Both the position numbers and the translations under genes were made by a program. 64,000 bases of DNA from an uncultured Chthonomonadales bacterium (lineage in GTDB: Bacteria; Armatimonadota; Chthonomonadetes; Chthonomonadales; CAJBBX01), in contig CALLMM010000012.1 in the NCBI GenBank assembly GCA_938005745.1, forward strand, positions 1 through 64,000, given 5' to 3'. This document shows, in pieces, positions 54,172 to 63,268 of the stretch. The notes below the pieces were generated by a model. That model was not told the origin of the DNA. It was given only the letters and a program-made list of their open reading frames with translations, and did no database searches. Each line of letters begins with the position of its first letter. Positions within the stretch are counted from its first letter, which is position 1.

Positions 54172-55479
54172 ATGGAATCTGGTACACGAAAAATGGACGC
54201 CGAAGAGCGACCGCTCACCACGGCGGAACTTGAAAGTAAAAGTCTTGAGGATCTGGTGGCGATCGCCAGAGACAGCGGCGTAAACGGGGAGGTTTCAGGG
54301 CGCAGGGACGATCTGATCCGTCGGATTCTGGAGAGCCAGACGGAGAAGAGCGGTCTGATGTTCGCCCAGGGAGTCCTCGAGATTCTGTCGGAGGGCTGGG
54401 GGTTCCTGCGAAGACACAACTTTACACCCAATCCCGAAGATATCTACGTCTCCCAGACGCAGATCAAGCGTTTTGGTCTAAAGACCGGGGACCTGGTGGC
54501 GGGGCAGGTGCGCCCTCCCAAGGATTCGGAGAAGTATTTCGGGCTTCTGCGGGTGGAACAGGTGAATGGTCTCGATCCGGAGGTGGCGCGCAACCGCGTC
54601 AACTTCGACGATCTTACTCCCATCTACCCCAATGAGCGCATCGTGCTGGAGACGACCCCCAACGAGATCGCGGGTCGCTTTATTGATCTGGTATCGCCCA
54701 TCGGAAAGGGGCAGCGCGGAACCATCGTCGCGCCTCCCAAAGCGGGCAAAACCACGCTGCTGAAGACCATCGCTAACGCCGTTTCTATCAACCATCCGGA
54801 GATGGCGCTGCTGGTTCTACTGATTGATGAGCGGCCCGAAGAGGTCACCGATATCCGACGATCGGTGAAGGGGGAGGTCATCAGCTCCACCTTTGACGAG
54901 ACGCCGGAAAACCATATGCGCGTGGCGGATATGGTGCTGGAGCAGGCGAAACGCCTCGTTGAGTCCAAGCGCGATGTCATCATTCTGATGGACAGCCTGA
55001 CGCGCTACACCCGCGCCTCCAACCTGACGGTCAATCCCAGCGGGCGCACGCTCTCTGGAGGGCTCGATCCCGCCGCCCTGTATCGTCCGAAACGATTCTT
55101 CGGGGCTGCGCGTAATATAGAAGAGGGTGGAAGCCTGACGATCCTGGCATCCGCTCTGGTGGAGACCGGCAGCCGGATGGACGACCATATCTTCGAAGAG
55201 TTCAAGGGAACCGGCAATATGGAGCTGGACCTGGACCGCGATCTGGCGGAGAGGCGTATCTTTCCGGCAATTGACATCATGAAGTCCGGCACGCGCCATG
55301 ATGAACTTCTCTACGACGAAGACAACCTGAAGCGAATCACGCAGCTTCGAAGGCTGCTTTCCGGGCTGTCGAGCGTAGAGGCGACGGAACTGCTGATAGA
55401 TCGTCTGAAACATACCAAGTCGAACCGCGAGTTCCTCAAAATGGTAGATCGGACGATGAAGAATACCGACCCAGACTAA
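54172..55479 (+). CDS. rho: Transcription termination factor Rho
   Basis: Hexameric RNA helicase of 435 residues. A SAP-like N-terminal domain ([14 protein letters not shown]) precedes the RNA-binding cold-shock-like domain ([21 protein letters not shown]) and the ATPase domain: Walker [16 protein letters not shown], Walker [12 protein letters not shown], and the Q/R loops after it. There are no inserts. ATG 54172 sits behind GAGGTGA. Confidence 0.96.
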   Translation: MESGTRKMDAEERPLTTAELESKSLEDLVAIARDSGVNGEVSGRRDDLIRRILESQTEKSGLMFAQGVLEILSEGWGFLRRHNFTPNPEDIYVSQTQIKRFGLKTGDLVAGQVRPPKDSEKYFGLLRVEQVNGLDPEVARNRVNFDDLTPIYPNERIVLETTPNEIAGRFIDLVSPIGKGQRGTIVAPPKAGKTTLLKTIANAVSINHPEMALLVLLIDERPEEVTDIRRSVKGEVISSTFDETPENHMRVADMVLEQAKRLVESKRDVIILMDSLTRYTRASNLTVNPSGRTLSGGLDPAALYRPKRFFGAARNIEEGGSLTILASALVETGSRMDDHIFEEFKGTGNMELDLDRDLAERRIFPAIDIMKSGTRHDELLYDEDNLKRITQLRRLLSGLSSVEATELLIDRLKHTKSNREFLKMVDRTMKNTDPD

Positions 55480-55542
55480 AGGACAACCGATCCCCGGACT
55501 GTCCGTTTGTCGCCCCCAGAGGCTGGAGATGGAGGCAACGCT

Positions 55543-56067
55543 GTGGAGAATGAGTTCAGAGATCTGTTCGGCGACTGGGACCCCAGGAAGGAAGACGCTT
55601 CCCGGGGAGATGACTTCTTTGGTGAGCCGGAGAACCGCGGTCCGCGCGCCCTGAACGAGAAAGAGGTCAAGGTGCTGGGGGTCTTTGAGCACTCCGAGTC
55701 GGGAGCGGGAGCCAGCCCTCAGACCTTTGTTCTGCTGCAGGACAATCAGGGCAGACGGGTGCCCATCTGGATCGGCAGGTTCGAGGCGTTCGCCATCTCC
55801 ATGGCGATCGAGGGAGAGCAGCTGGACCGACCGATGACGCATGACCTGATCCGCATTCTTCTGGAGCGGCTGGGGGCGAACGTCGAGCGCATCATCATTG
55901 ACGATCTGTGGCAGGATACCTTCTACGCCAAAATCAGCCTGACCCGCGACGGAGAGACGCTGGAGGTGGACTGCCGTCCCAGCGATGCGGTCGCGATCGC
56001 GCTGCGTTTTCGCGCCCCGATCTATATGGCGGAGTCGGTCATCGAATCGGTGGAGCAGAAGTTTTAG
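55543..56067 (+). CDS. Bifunctional nuclease family protein (DUF151)
   Basis: The C-terminal 130 residues are a DUF151 domain: VPIWIGRFEAFAI, RPMTHDLIRILLERLG and CRPSDAVAIALRFRAPIYM are the family blocks. The first 45 residues are an acidic, unconserved extension. GTG 55543 lies after GGAGG at eight bases. The family was named from nucleases with RNase and DNase activity, but bacterial roles are unclear. It follows rho and is closed by a terminator. Confidence 0.88.
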   Translation: MENEFRDLFGDWDPRKEDASRGDDFFGEPENRGPRALNEKEVKVLGVFEHSESGAGASPQTFVLLQDNQGRRVPIWIGRFEAFAISMAIEGEQLDRPMTHDLIRILLERLGANVERIIIDDLWQDTFYAKISLTRDGETLEVDCRPSDAVAIALRFRAPIYMAESVIESVEQKF

Positions 56068-56095
56068 GGAAGTCTCCATCCCGGAGATGTGAGCG

Positions 56096-56131
56096 AACAG
56101 CAGGCAACAGAGGTTGTCACCTGCTGTTTTT
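56096..56131 (+). terminator. Rho-independent terminator after the DUF151 gene
   Basis: ACAGCAGG and CCTGCTGT form the outer stem and CAAC/GTTG the inner one, with a small bulge, followed by five T residues. Confidence 0.85.
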
Positions 56132-56182
56132 CATTTCAATTGTCGTGTGCCTGTCCGTATCGGGTTATGAGGAGATGGTCGT

Positions 56183-57076
56183 ATGGCGAGTGATCCCGCG
56201 ATCCCTTCTGAAGCCGCCCTCGTGATGCATGAGTTAGCGCGCGGGATGAACCTCAAGAAGTGTCGAAAATGCGGCTGAATGGCAGACGCCATTAACAGTG
56301 CGGCACGCATTTTTCAGATCGCCGAAGAACCTGCCGTCCGCGCTCTGACGCCTGTTATTGAGGGCTATAAGGATCGCATGGAGCCGCTCGCTTACGATTG
56401 CATTGGATGCAGGAAGTGCTGGGGGGCGGACGCGACGAGGATGCTCGCCGAGGGGTTTGGTGATCTGGAAACAGAGGGATGCGGCTACTGCGCTGCCGCC
56501 TCCGATCCACCTGTGGTGCAGCTGCAGGATCTGTCGGAGCGTCCCTGGCCCCCATATCCGGGCGAATATCTCCTTGGCAACCTGCTCCGCGAGCAAGTGG
56601 AAGTCGTGAACCTGGTCGGTGTCACCGATATTGAGTTCATCCTTCAGGCGGTACGAGAGTGCGGGTCTCGCGCCGTTCCGCCACTATCCGACTGCGCTGC
56701 CGATGCACCCGCTTTCGAACGAATCCAGGCTCGCGCTCCCAAGCGTCTGAAACTCGACCCCGCGGGCTTTTTCATCCTCCTGCCACAGTTCGAGAAGGGC
56801 ATGATCATCTGTGAGCACTACACCAGTGACGGTCGGCTGACACATGTTATCGAAGGGCGCAGGGCATCTTTCATTGCAGCGACTGCCGTAGAGAGAGGGC
56901 TGATCAGCCAGCTCGACCATGCCGCCTACCTGGGGCGCGAGCTGGCGAAGGCAGAGATTGCGCTCGCGACGGGAGCTGTCTACGAGCAGGATGCTGCGCT
57001 GGGGAGCCTCCCGCCCGAAGCCGCCGCTAATCCTGAAGAGAGTTCCTGCTCTCCCCTTCCTCAAATGGCTACATAA
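56183..57076 (+). CDS. DUF4346/MtrA-like protein, putative selenoprotein with in-frame TGA at codon 32
   Basis: From ATG 56183 (GAGGAG eight bases before) the frame reads MNLKKCRKCG, then TGA at 56276-56278, then MADAINSAARI and on to 57076. Relatives have a third Cys at that place (CxxCGCM), so TGA as selenocysteine gives CRKCG-U-M and a 297-residue protein. A second cluster CIGCRKCW follows at about residue 72, together looking like an iron-sulfur or metal site. The middle (PWPPYPGEYLLGN) resembles an MtrA-like domain, and the C-terminus (LDPAGFFILL, CEHY, LDHAAYLGRELAKAE) matches DUF4346. Function unknown; a cofactor or methyl-transfer role is a guess. The alternative is that the gene starts at the ATG immediately after the TGA. 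Confidence 0.78.
56278..56293 (+). promoter_or_regulatory. Hairpin directly after the in-frame TGA (possible SECIS part)
   Basis: AATGGC and GCCATT form a perfect 6-bp stem around AGAC, starting with the A of the TGA. The spacing is shorter than in the E. coli elements, so whether it is the SECIS, or a nested part of a longer fold, cannot be told by eye. Confidence 0.35.
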
Positions 57077-57129
57077 CAGACATTATCGGACGTTTTTGAC
57101 TTCTCACCCGCACCCGGGTTCCAACAAAA

Positions 57130-57160
57130 AACCGCTGACATCGCTCTGATGACAGCGGTT
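57130..57160 (-). terminator. Terminator of the minus-strand gene at 57180
   Basis: AACCGCTG and CAGCGGTT with CATC/GATG inside, followed on the minus strand by T residues. It also lies downstream of the DUF4346 gene and may serve both strands. Confidence 0.75.
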
Positions 57161-57179
57161 GTGAGGTGTCACCTGTCCA

Positions 57180-57416
57180 TCAACTGCCTGGCGAAGGCGA
57201 CGGTACAGATGCTGGCGGCAAATCTGACAGGTTTTGCTGGATCTCTTTTATCTTCACGTAGCACTCATCCAGAAGCTCCTTGACGCTTCGTATGGACGGC
57301 TCCTGCGTCTGACCTCCTCGCGTCCGTGACCAGAGAATGTATGATGCGACAGCGATGCCGGTTGACAGCAAGACGGTTCCGAGTATCCAGCCAGCTTTGG
57401 TATTCACGTCATCCAC
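57180..57416 (-). CDS. Small single-span membrane protein (78 aa)
   Basis: One hydrophobic helix (GWILGTVLLSTGIAVASYIL) near the N-terminus, then a charged helical part (SVKELLDECYVKIKEIQQNL) and a Pro/Ser-rich tail. Topology resembles the YtxH-type proteins but identity is too little to name it. It follows the response regulator on the same strand after about 60 bases and may be co-transcribed. Confidence 0.6.
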   Translation of the reverse strand: MDDVNTKAGWILGTVLLSTGIAVASYILWSRTRGGQTQEPSIRSVKELLDECYVKIKEIQQNLSDLPPASVPSPSPGS

Positions 57417-57474
57417 CCACTATCGTCCTTCCGTGGCGAAAATCTGCCGGGGCAGCGCTTAGAGCTGCCTCCCT

Positions 57475-57885
57475 CTATCCTATGGTATATCTTCCCCCGT
57501 CTCCGCCATCATCTTCAAGCGATTTGAAGATGCGCTTGACGAACGCAATCAACTCCATCGGATTGAAGGGCTTCGTCAGGTAGCAGTCCACTCCGGACTG
57601 CCAGCCGCGAAATACGTCGGCGTCCTGCGCTTTGGCTGTCAGCATGATTACCGGGATATCCCGTGTACTCGGATCCCGCTTCAGGTTCTGGAGCACCTCA
57701 AAACCATCCATGTAGGGCATCATCACATCCAGAACGATCAGGTCCGGCTGCTCCGACTGCACCTTCTCCAGCGCCTCTTTGCCGTCAAAGGCGGTGACCA
57801 CCTCGTATCCCTGTCGCTCCAGGTTGACCTGGACTAATCGGACGATATGCCGCTCATCATCTACCGCCAGAATCTTCTTCGCCAT
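57475..57885 (-). CDS. Stand-alone response regulator (receiver domain)
   Basis: A single CheY-like receiver of 136 residues: acidic pair in LAVDDERHI, phosphoacceptor Asp in LIVLDVMMPYMDGFE (residue about 53), Thr in MLTAKAQ and Lys in YLTKPFNP, followed by a short helical, glycine/acidic tail. The residues needed for phosphorylation are all present, unlike those of the protein at 4739. It has no output domain. Partner kinase unknown; the cheA in this window is one candidate. Confidence 0.9.
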   Translation of the reverse strand: MAKKILAVDDERHIVRLVQVNLERQGYEVVTAFDGKEALEKVQSEQPDLIVLDVMMPYMDGFEVLQNLKRDPSTRDIPVIMLTAKAQDADVFRGWQSGVDCYLTKPFNPMELIAFVKRIFKSLEDDGGDGGRYTIG

Positions 57886-58095
57886 TCCTGGTTCCTCTCC
57901 TCGAAACTGCTGCGCGCCCGTGAACAGCCCCGGTCATGCAGCATAAGGTCAGTGTAAGTCTACCTGAAAACGTACAGAAGTATATCACATGGACGGTACA
58001 GTGTCAACGGACGCCCTCTCTGCCCTCCGTTCCAATACTTACTATTCTGTACGCATTTTTCATGATACAATTATCCCCCGTTTCGAGCAAGGCGT

Positions 58096-58932
58096 CTATT
58101 CAATCCGCGCCTTCTGCATAAGGGCGGCAGCACGCTCGATCTCCCACATCGTCAGCTCTGCCGGCTCCAGCGTGATCTCCAGAGCTTCCTCGAAACCGAT
58201 TTGAATCGCCGCAGTAACCAGACGTTCTTCTACCTCTTCCAGCGGGTAGTAGCCCGGTGCTGTCGGACCCAGAAAGACGCTCTCCGGGGCGATGGAAGGG
58301 GGACGATGCCTCAACGAGGTCTGCTGAAGAATGGCGTCCCGCCTGCGGCACTGCGCGCTGCCTATCAGCTTATACCCCTTGTCGGTCAGCAGATCCACCC
58401 TGGAGCGAGAGGCGAAGCAGTCCCCTCCCCTCTCCGTTATACGTTCGCAGGTTCCGAAATCCAGGGACAGGTTCAACGACCGAAGTGCATGGATCAGCCC
58501 GCGTGACAGGAGGCGGTAAGAGGCTGCCACGCCTGTGCCTTCGGAACCCAGGTTCCGCGCCGGAACCGCGATCGAGATCGTCTGATCGCCTCCATGAAGG
58601 ATGCCGCGACCACCGGAGGGACGCCGAACCAGCTCGACATCCAGCTCCCGGCACCGTTGTAAGTTCACGCTACGCGAGAGATTCTGAAGCCTGCCAAGCG
58701 AGATGGCAGGCTTCTCCCAGCGATACAGCCTCAGGGTGGGAGGCGCAATTCCCTCGATCACCGCATCGAGGATCGCCTCATCTACCGCCATATTCCAGGC
58801 TGCTCCGCACTCCGCATGCAGGATCAACCGCCAGGTCTGTCCGGACGTTGCCGGACGAAGCGAGAAGGCATGTTGATTCGCCTCCTCCTTCTGACCTTGC
58901 GGATGTTCCTCTATGCTTCGGCGGGTACCCAT
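58096..58932 (-). CDS. Lipoate-protein ligase A/octanoyltransferase LipM family
   Basis: BPL/LplA-fold transferase of 278 residues. LVRRPSGGRGILHGGDQTIS near residue 95 is the lipoyl/octanoyl-binding block and YKLIGSAQCRRRDAILQQTS the lysine-containing one. DCFASRSRVDLL resembles the site where LipM has its active Cys. The start overlaps the gcvPB stop by 22 bases, so it is the last gene of the glycine cleavage operon and probably loads lipoyl precursor onto GcvH. Ligase versus octanoyltransferase cannot be decided. Confidence 0.85.
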   Translation of the reverse strand: MGTRRSIEEHPQGQKEEANQHAFSLRPATSGQTWRLILHAECGAAWNMAVDEAILDAVIEGIAPPTLRLYRWEKPAISLGRLQNLSRSVNLQRCRELDVELVRRPSGGRGILHGGDQTISIAVPARNLGSEGTGVAASYRLLSRGLIHALRSLNLSLDFGTCERITERGGDCFASRSRVDLLTDKGYKLIGSAQCRRRDAILQQTSLRHRPPSIAPESVFLGPTAPGYYPLEEVEERLVTAAIQIGFEEALEITLEPAELTMWEIERAAALMQKARIE

Positions 58933-60371
58933 TTTACATTTAACTGTTTGACGGCGGCTGTCTCGTCCAGACGCGAGATCGGAGTGTGGTGCGGGGCGGA
59001 TTTCACAATCTCCGGATTCTCAGCCGCCTCTTTCGCGATCTGGATCAGCGCATCGCAGAAGGCATCCAGAGTCTGCTTCGACTCTGTCTCCGTCGGTTCG
59101 ATCATCAGAGCTTCCGGTACGATGAGCGGAAAGTAGTTTGTCGGCGGATGAAAGCCGTAGTCCATCAGACGCTTGCTGATATCCATCGCCCGCACACCCG
59201 ACTGCGACTTCTGGCGGCTTGCGGAGATGACCACCTCGTGCATGCAGATACGATTATGCGGGATGTCGAAATGCTCCTGAATGCGGGCGCGAATGTAGTT
59301 AGCGTTCAGGATGGCGTTCTCCCCCACCTCCCGCAGTCCTTTTGCTCCTAGTGCGCGTATGTAGGCGTAACCGCGCACGGCGTTCAGGAAGTTGCCATAG
59401 AACGAGTGAATGCTGCCGATCGCGTGCGGGCGATCCTCGTTAAGGAAATAGGAGCCGTCTTCTCGCCTGCTCACCACCGGGATTGGCAGGAACGGCTCCA
59501 GATTCGCCTTCACTCCGATCGCGCCGCATCCCGGACCACCCCCTCCGTGCGGCGTGGAGAAGGTCTTGTGCAGGTTGAAATGCATGACGTCAAAGCCCAT
59601 GTCTCCTGGGCGCGTGATGCCCAGCATGGCGTTCATGTTTGCGCCATCGCAGTAGACCAGCCCGCCCGCCTGATGCACCAGGTCGCAGATCTCCACGATG
59701 TCCGACTCAAACAGCCCCACCGTGTTGGGATTGGTCAGCATCAACGCCGCGACATTCTCGTTGAGAGCGGCTTTGAGGGCGTCCATGTCCGTCAGACCGT
59801 GTGCGTTGGTCGAAATGGATTTGACGGTGAATCCGCATCTTGCCGCGCTGGCGGGATTGGTTCCATGCGCGGAATCGGGAATGAGCACCAGTTTCCGATC
59901 GGGACTGCCATGCACATGATGATATTCGTGAATCATCATCAGGCTCAGCAGTTCGCCATGCGCCCCCGCAACCGGCTGAACGGTGGCGGCATCCATCCCG
60001 GAGATCTCCGCCAGCATCTGGTGCAGATCGTAGAGAAGCTGAAGCGCGCCCTGCACCTGCGTCTCATCCTGCAGCGGATGCAGCCGTGCAAAACCGGGCA
60101 GCCGGGCGACCTTCTCGTTCACCTTCGGGTTGTACTTCATGGTGCAGGAGCCGAGCGGATAGAACCCGTAGTCTATGGAGTAGTTGCGCTGAGACAGCCT
60201 CGTGTAGTGACGCACCACCTCCAGTTCGGAGACCTCCGGGAGCGGCAGACTCTCTCGCAGGTTACCCTCCCCCAGAAGCTCCGCAGGATCTCGGCGCGGC
60301 ACATCGCACTCCGGCAGGTTCGCCGCTCTCCTGCCCGGAACGCTCTTTTCAAAAATCAAGGAATCGCTCAA
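58911..60371 (-). CDS. gcvPB: Glycine dehydrogenase (decarboxylating) subunit 2
   Basis: The PLP-bearing half of the split P-protein, which decarboxylates glycine and passes the aminomethyl group to GcvH. The 486-residue protein has TMKYNPKVNEKVARLPGF near residue 75, and the PLP lysine in FNLHKTFSTPHGGGGPG near 255. The TTG at 60371, after GAGAGAGAC, gives the usual start SLIFEKSVPGRR; a longer frame begins at 60452 inside gcvPA. It follows gcvPA after a short gap. Confidence 0.93.
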   Translation of the reverse strand: MSDSLIFEKSVPGRRAANLPECDVPRRDPAELLGEGNLRESLPLPEVSELEVVRHYTRLSQRNYSIDYGFYPLGSCTMKYNPKVNEKVARLPGFARLHPLQDETQVQGALQLLYDLHQMLAEISGMDAATVQPVAGAHGELLSLMMIHEYHHVHGSPDRKLVLIPDSAHGTNPASAARCGFTVKSISTNAHGLTDMDALKAALNENVAALMLTNPNTVGLFESDIVEICDLVHQAGGLVYCDGANMNAMLGITRPGDMGFDVMHFNLHKTFSTPHGGGGPGCGAIGVKANLEPFLPIPVVSRREDGSYFLNEDRPHAIGSIHSFYGNFLNAVRGYAYIRALGAKGLREVGENAILNANYIRARIQEHFDIPHNRICMHEVVISASRQKSQSGVRAMDISKRLMDYGFHPPTNYFPLIVPEALMIEPTETESKQTLDAFCDALIQIAKEAAENPEIVKSAPHHTPISRLDETAAVKQLNVKWVPAEA

Positions 60372-60411
60372 GTCCGATGTCTCTCTCTCGATATGAAAAC
60401 GTCTGCCGGCA

Positions 60412-61761
60412 TCAGCCGGTGATCTGCGCCATCGCGCTGACCAGCCGGTCAATATCCTCTCTGGTCTTCGTCTCCGTGACGCAGAGAATCATCGAGTCCG
60501 CCAGCTCCGGATAGAACTTTCTCAGCTCGTAGCCGCCGATCATTCCGTAATCTAGCAGCGCCTGATTGACGGAGGCGGGCGGATGGGCAAAGGGCAGTCG
60601 AATGGTGAACTCTTTAAAGAAGGGAGCCTGGAAGCGAGGCTCCACGCCAGCCAGAGCGCACAGACGGTCAAACGCATAGTGCGCCTTCTGCAGGCAGAGG
60701 TCCGCCACCTGCTGCAGCCCCTGTTTGCCCATCTCACATAGGTAGATGGTCGCGCACAACGCCAGCAGCGCCTCGTTTGTGCAGATATTGGAAGTGGCTT
60801 TCTCGCGGCGGATGTCCTGTTCGCGCGTCCGAAGCGTCATGGTGAAACCGCGCCTCCCCTGACTGTCCGTCGTTGCTCCGACGATGCGTCCGGGGAACTT
60901 TCGCTGATACTCTCGTTTGCAGGCGAAAAACCCGAGCAGCGGACCGCCAAAGCCCATCGAGCAGCCCAGCGACTGCCCCTCACCCACCACAATATCGGCT
61001 CCAAACTCTCCCGGCGGCTTCAGCAGTCCCAGGGAGATGGGATCCACACACACAACGGAGAGCGCGCCCACCTTGCGGATCTCGTCATGAAACGTCTGGA
61101 GGTCTTCCAGGTTTCCAAAGAAGTTGGGCTGCTGTACGACCATGCAGGCGACATTGTCGCTCAACTGCTTCGACAGCACTCCCATGCTCATCACGCCCTC
61201 ATCGTGATCGAGCGTCTCCAGTTTGAAGCCGGACCGCAGAATATAGGTCTCCAGTACGCGCCGATAGTGCGGGTGAACGCTTCGAGCCACGACAACCGTG
61301 TCGCGATGGGTAATGTCAATCGCCATCAGCGCGCCTTCCGCGATCGCCGTCGCAGCGTCGTACATGGAGGCGTTCGCCAGTTCCATGCCGGTTAACTGGC
61401 AGATCAGGGTCTGGTACTCATAGATGGACTGCAGCATACCCTGACTGACTTCGGGCTGATAGGGAGTGTAGGAGGTGAGGAATTCGCCGCGGGAGATCAG
61501 CGCGTCCACGACTGCGGGGGAGAAATGGTCGTAGATTCCCGCGCCGAGAAAACAGAGGTAGCGGTCCAGATTGCGGTTTTTCTCAGCCAGACTCTGCAGA
61601 TGCCGTACCAGACCGATCTCATCCAGTGCGGGGGGGATCGCCAGATCTCCCGTCAGCCTCACCTCTTCGGGAATGGGCGCGAACAGGTCTGCGATCTCCT
61701 GGACTCCGATGGTCTTCAGCATCTCCCGGCGGTCATCATCCGTATGAGGAATGTAAGCCAA
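60412..61761 (-). CDS. gcvPA: Glycine dehydrogenase (decarboxylating) subunit 1
   Basis: The N-terminal half of split P-protein, 449 residues, with the fold of the PLP enzymes but without the active Lys. YIPHTDDDRREML at the start, FLGAGIYDHFSPAVVDAL near residue 90, PYQPEVSQGMLQSIYEYQT and GCSMGFGGPLLGFFA are the hallmark blocks. The start is five bases after gcvH. Confidence 0.95.
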   Translation of the reverse strand: MAYIPHTDDDRREMLKTIGVQEIADLFAPIPEEVRLTGDLAIPPALDEIGLVRHLQSLAEKNRNLDRYLCFLGAGIYDHFSPAVVDALISRGEFLTSYTPYQPEVSQGMLQSIYEYQTLICQLTGMELANASMYDAATAIAEGALMAIDITHRDTVVVARSVHPHYRRVLETYILRSGFKLETLDHDEGVMSMGVLSKQLSDNVACMVVQQPNFFGNLEDLQTFHDEIRKVGALSVVCVDPISLGLLKPPGEFGADIVVGEGQSLGCSMGFGGPLLGFFACKREYQRKFPGRIVGATTDSQGRRGFTMTLRTREQDIRREKATSNICTNEALLALCATIYLCEMGKQGLQQVADLCLQKAHYAFDRLCALAGVEPRFQAPFFKEFTIRLPFAHPPASVNQALLDYGMIGGYELRKFYPELADSMILCVTETKTREDIDRLVSAMAQITG

Positions 61762-61766
61762 TGGAG

Positions 61767-62147
61767 CTACTCCCTTATCAACTGTTCATACTGCTCTGCG
61801 CTCAGAAGGTGATCCAGCTCCTCCGGATTGGACATCTTGATCCGGATCATCCAGCCTGCGCCATAGGCATCCTGGTTGATGGTCTCTGCGGCGTCGGTAA
61901 TCTCCGAATTCACCTCCACCACCTCTCCGCTGAGAGGGCTGTAGAGATCGGAGACCGCTTTCACCGACTCCACCGTGCCGAAAATCTCGTCTTCCGCAAG
62001 CATCCGCCCGGTTTCGGGCAGCTCAAGATAGGTGATGTCTCCCAGCTCTGCCTGCGCATGATCGGTGATGCCGACCAGTGCGGTGTCGCCCTCCACCCTG
62101 ACCCACTCGTGCGACCTGGAGTATTTCAGTTCTGCTGGCACTGCCAT
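61767..62147 (-). CDS. gcvH: Glycine cleavage system H protein
   Basis: Lipoyl carrier of the system, 126 residues. SHEWVRVEGDTALVGITDHA opens it, and the lipoyl lysine is in VESVKAVSDLYSP near residue 63. Length is standard. It stands between gcvT and gcvPA, and the lipoate-transfer gene at the operon's end supplies its cofactor. Confidence 0.96.
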   Translation of the reverse strand: MAVPAELKYSRSHEWVRVEGDTALVGITDHAQAELGDITYLELPETGRMLAEDEIFGTVESVKAVSDLYSPLSGEVVEVNSEITDAAETINQDAYGAGWMIRIKMSNPEELDHLLSAEQYEQLIRE

Positions 62148-62182
62148 CGAAAAATCTCCCCTGATGTCTCTATGTCTCTGCG

Positions 62183-63268
62183 TTAACGACCGATGAGGCT
62201 CTTCTTAGCCACGACTTTTGCCGGGAGCATCTGGTTTCTGACCGACAGGAGGACGGTCCCTCCCGCCTTCGCATGAGGACTGGCGATGTATCCCATGCCG
62301 ATCCCCTTCTGGATGGTTGGCGAGAATACGCCGCTGGTTACCACTCCGACCTCCCGGTCTTCTACATAAAGAGTATACCCCTGACGCGGAGCAATCCGCT
62401 CCTGAAGAACCAGCCCCATCAGCCGGCGTGAAGCCCCTCTCTCCTGCAGGGCGAGGATCGCCTCTTTTCCGATAAAGTCGCCCTTCTCCGGCTTGACAAC
62501 CCACATTAGCCCGGCTTCCACCGGAGAGGTAGAGTCGTCAATCTCATGCCCGTAGAGCGGATAGCCCGCCTCGATCCTCAGCGCGTCTCTGGCTCCCAGA
62601 CCGCAGGGAACCCCGCCCGACTCCATCAGTCGGTTCCAGACCGCTTCGGACGCCGCTGCAGGCACAATGATCTCGAAGCCGTCTTCGCCGGTATATCCCG
62701 TGCGGCAGAGCGTGGCGGGTTGCCCGAAGAGCGAGGCTTTTCGAAAGCCGAATCGCGGCACGGAGAGCAGGTCTTCCCCTGCCATCTGAGAGACGATCTG
62801 CGGGGCTGCCGGTCCCTGCACGGCAATCATCGAGGTCTGCTCCGTATGGTCTTCCATCGTCACCGTATCGGGCGCGTGTACACGTATCCAGCGCAGGTCT
62901 TTGTCGGTGTTGCTGGCATTGATGACGACCAGAAAGTCCTCCTGATCTTTCCGGTAGACGATGATATCGTCTATTATGCCGCCTGAGGGATTGGTGAGCA
63001 GCGAATACTGTGCCTGCCCCGGTCCCAGCGCATCTACGTTATTGGAGGTAACACTCTGGAGCAGAGCAAGCGCGCCCTTTCCGTAGATATGGACGCGCCC
63101 CATATGGCTGATATCAAACAGACCGACCGCGTTCCTGACGGCGCGCGATTCCTCCAGGATCCCGGAGTACTGAACCGGCATCTCCCACCCGGCGAAGGGA
63201 ACCAGTCGGGATTTCAACCGCTTATGCGTCTCATAGAGCGGAGTACGTTTCAACGTCTGTTCGGTCAT
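62183..63268 (-). CDS. gcvT: Glycine cleavage system T protein (aminomethyltransferase)
   Basis: Releases ammonia and makes methylene-tetrahydrofolate from GcvH-bound aminomethyl. The 361 residues contain LVPFAGWEMPVQY, VRNAVGLFDISHMG, the folate-site region YTGEDGFEI and DALRIEAGYPLYGHE. The ATG at 63268 overlaps the stop of the upstream DUF2993 gene by one base. The methylene-THF made here can serve purine and methionine synthesis (purL-purF-purM, metH). Confidence 0.95.
   Translation of the reverse strand: MTEQTLKRTPLYETHKRLKSRLVPFAGWEMPVQYSGILEESRAVRNAVGLFDISHMGRVHIYGKGALALLQSVTSNNVDALGPGQAQYSLLTNPSGGIIDDIIVYRKDQEDFLVVINASNTDKDLRWIRVHAPDTVTMEDHTEQTSMIAVQGPAAPQIVSQMAGEDLLSVPRFGFRKASLFGQPATLCRTGYTGEDGFEIIVPAAASEAVWNRLMESGGVPCGLGARDALRIEAGYPLYGHEIDDSTSPVEAGLMWVVKPEKGDFIGKEAILALQERGASRRLMGLVLQERIAPRQGYTLYVEDREVGVVTSGVFSPTIQKGIGMGYIASPHAKAGGTVLLSVRNQMLPAKVVAKKSLIGR

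Noticed and set aside
56279-57076. The DUF4346 gene starting at the ATG right after the TGA
   Set aside because: It has no good ribosome binding site of its own and drops the CxxC part that is in phase, while ATG 56183 has GAGGAG at eight bases. It remains the main alternative to a Sec codon.
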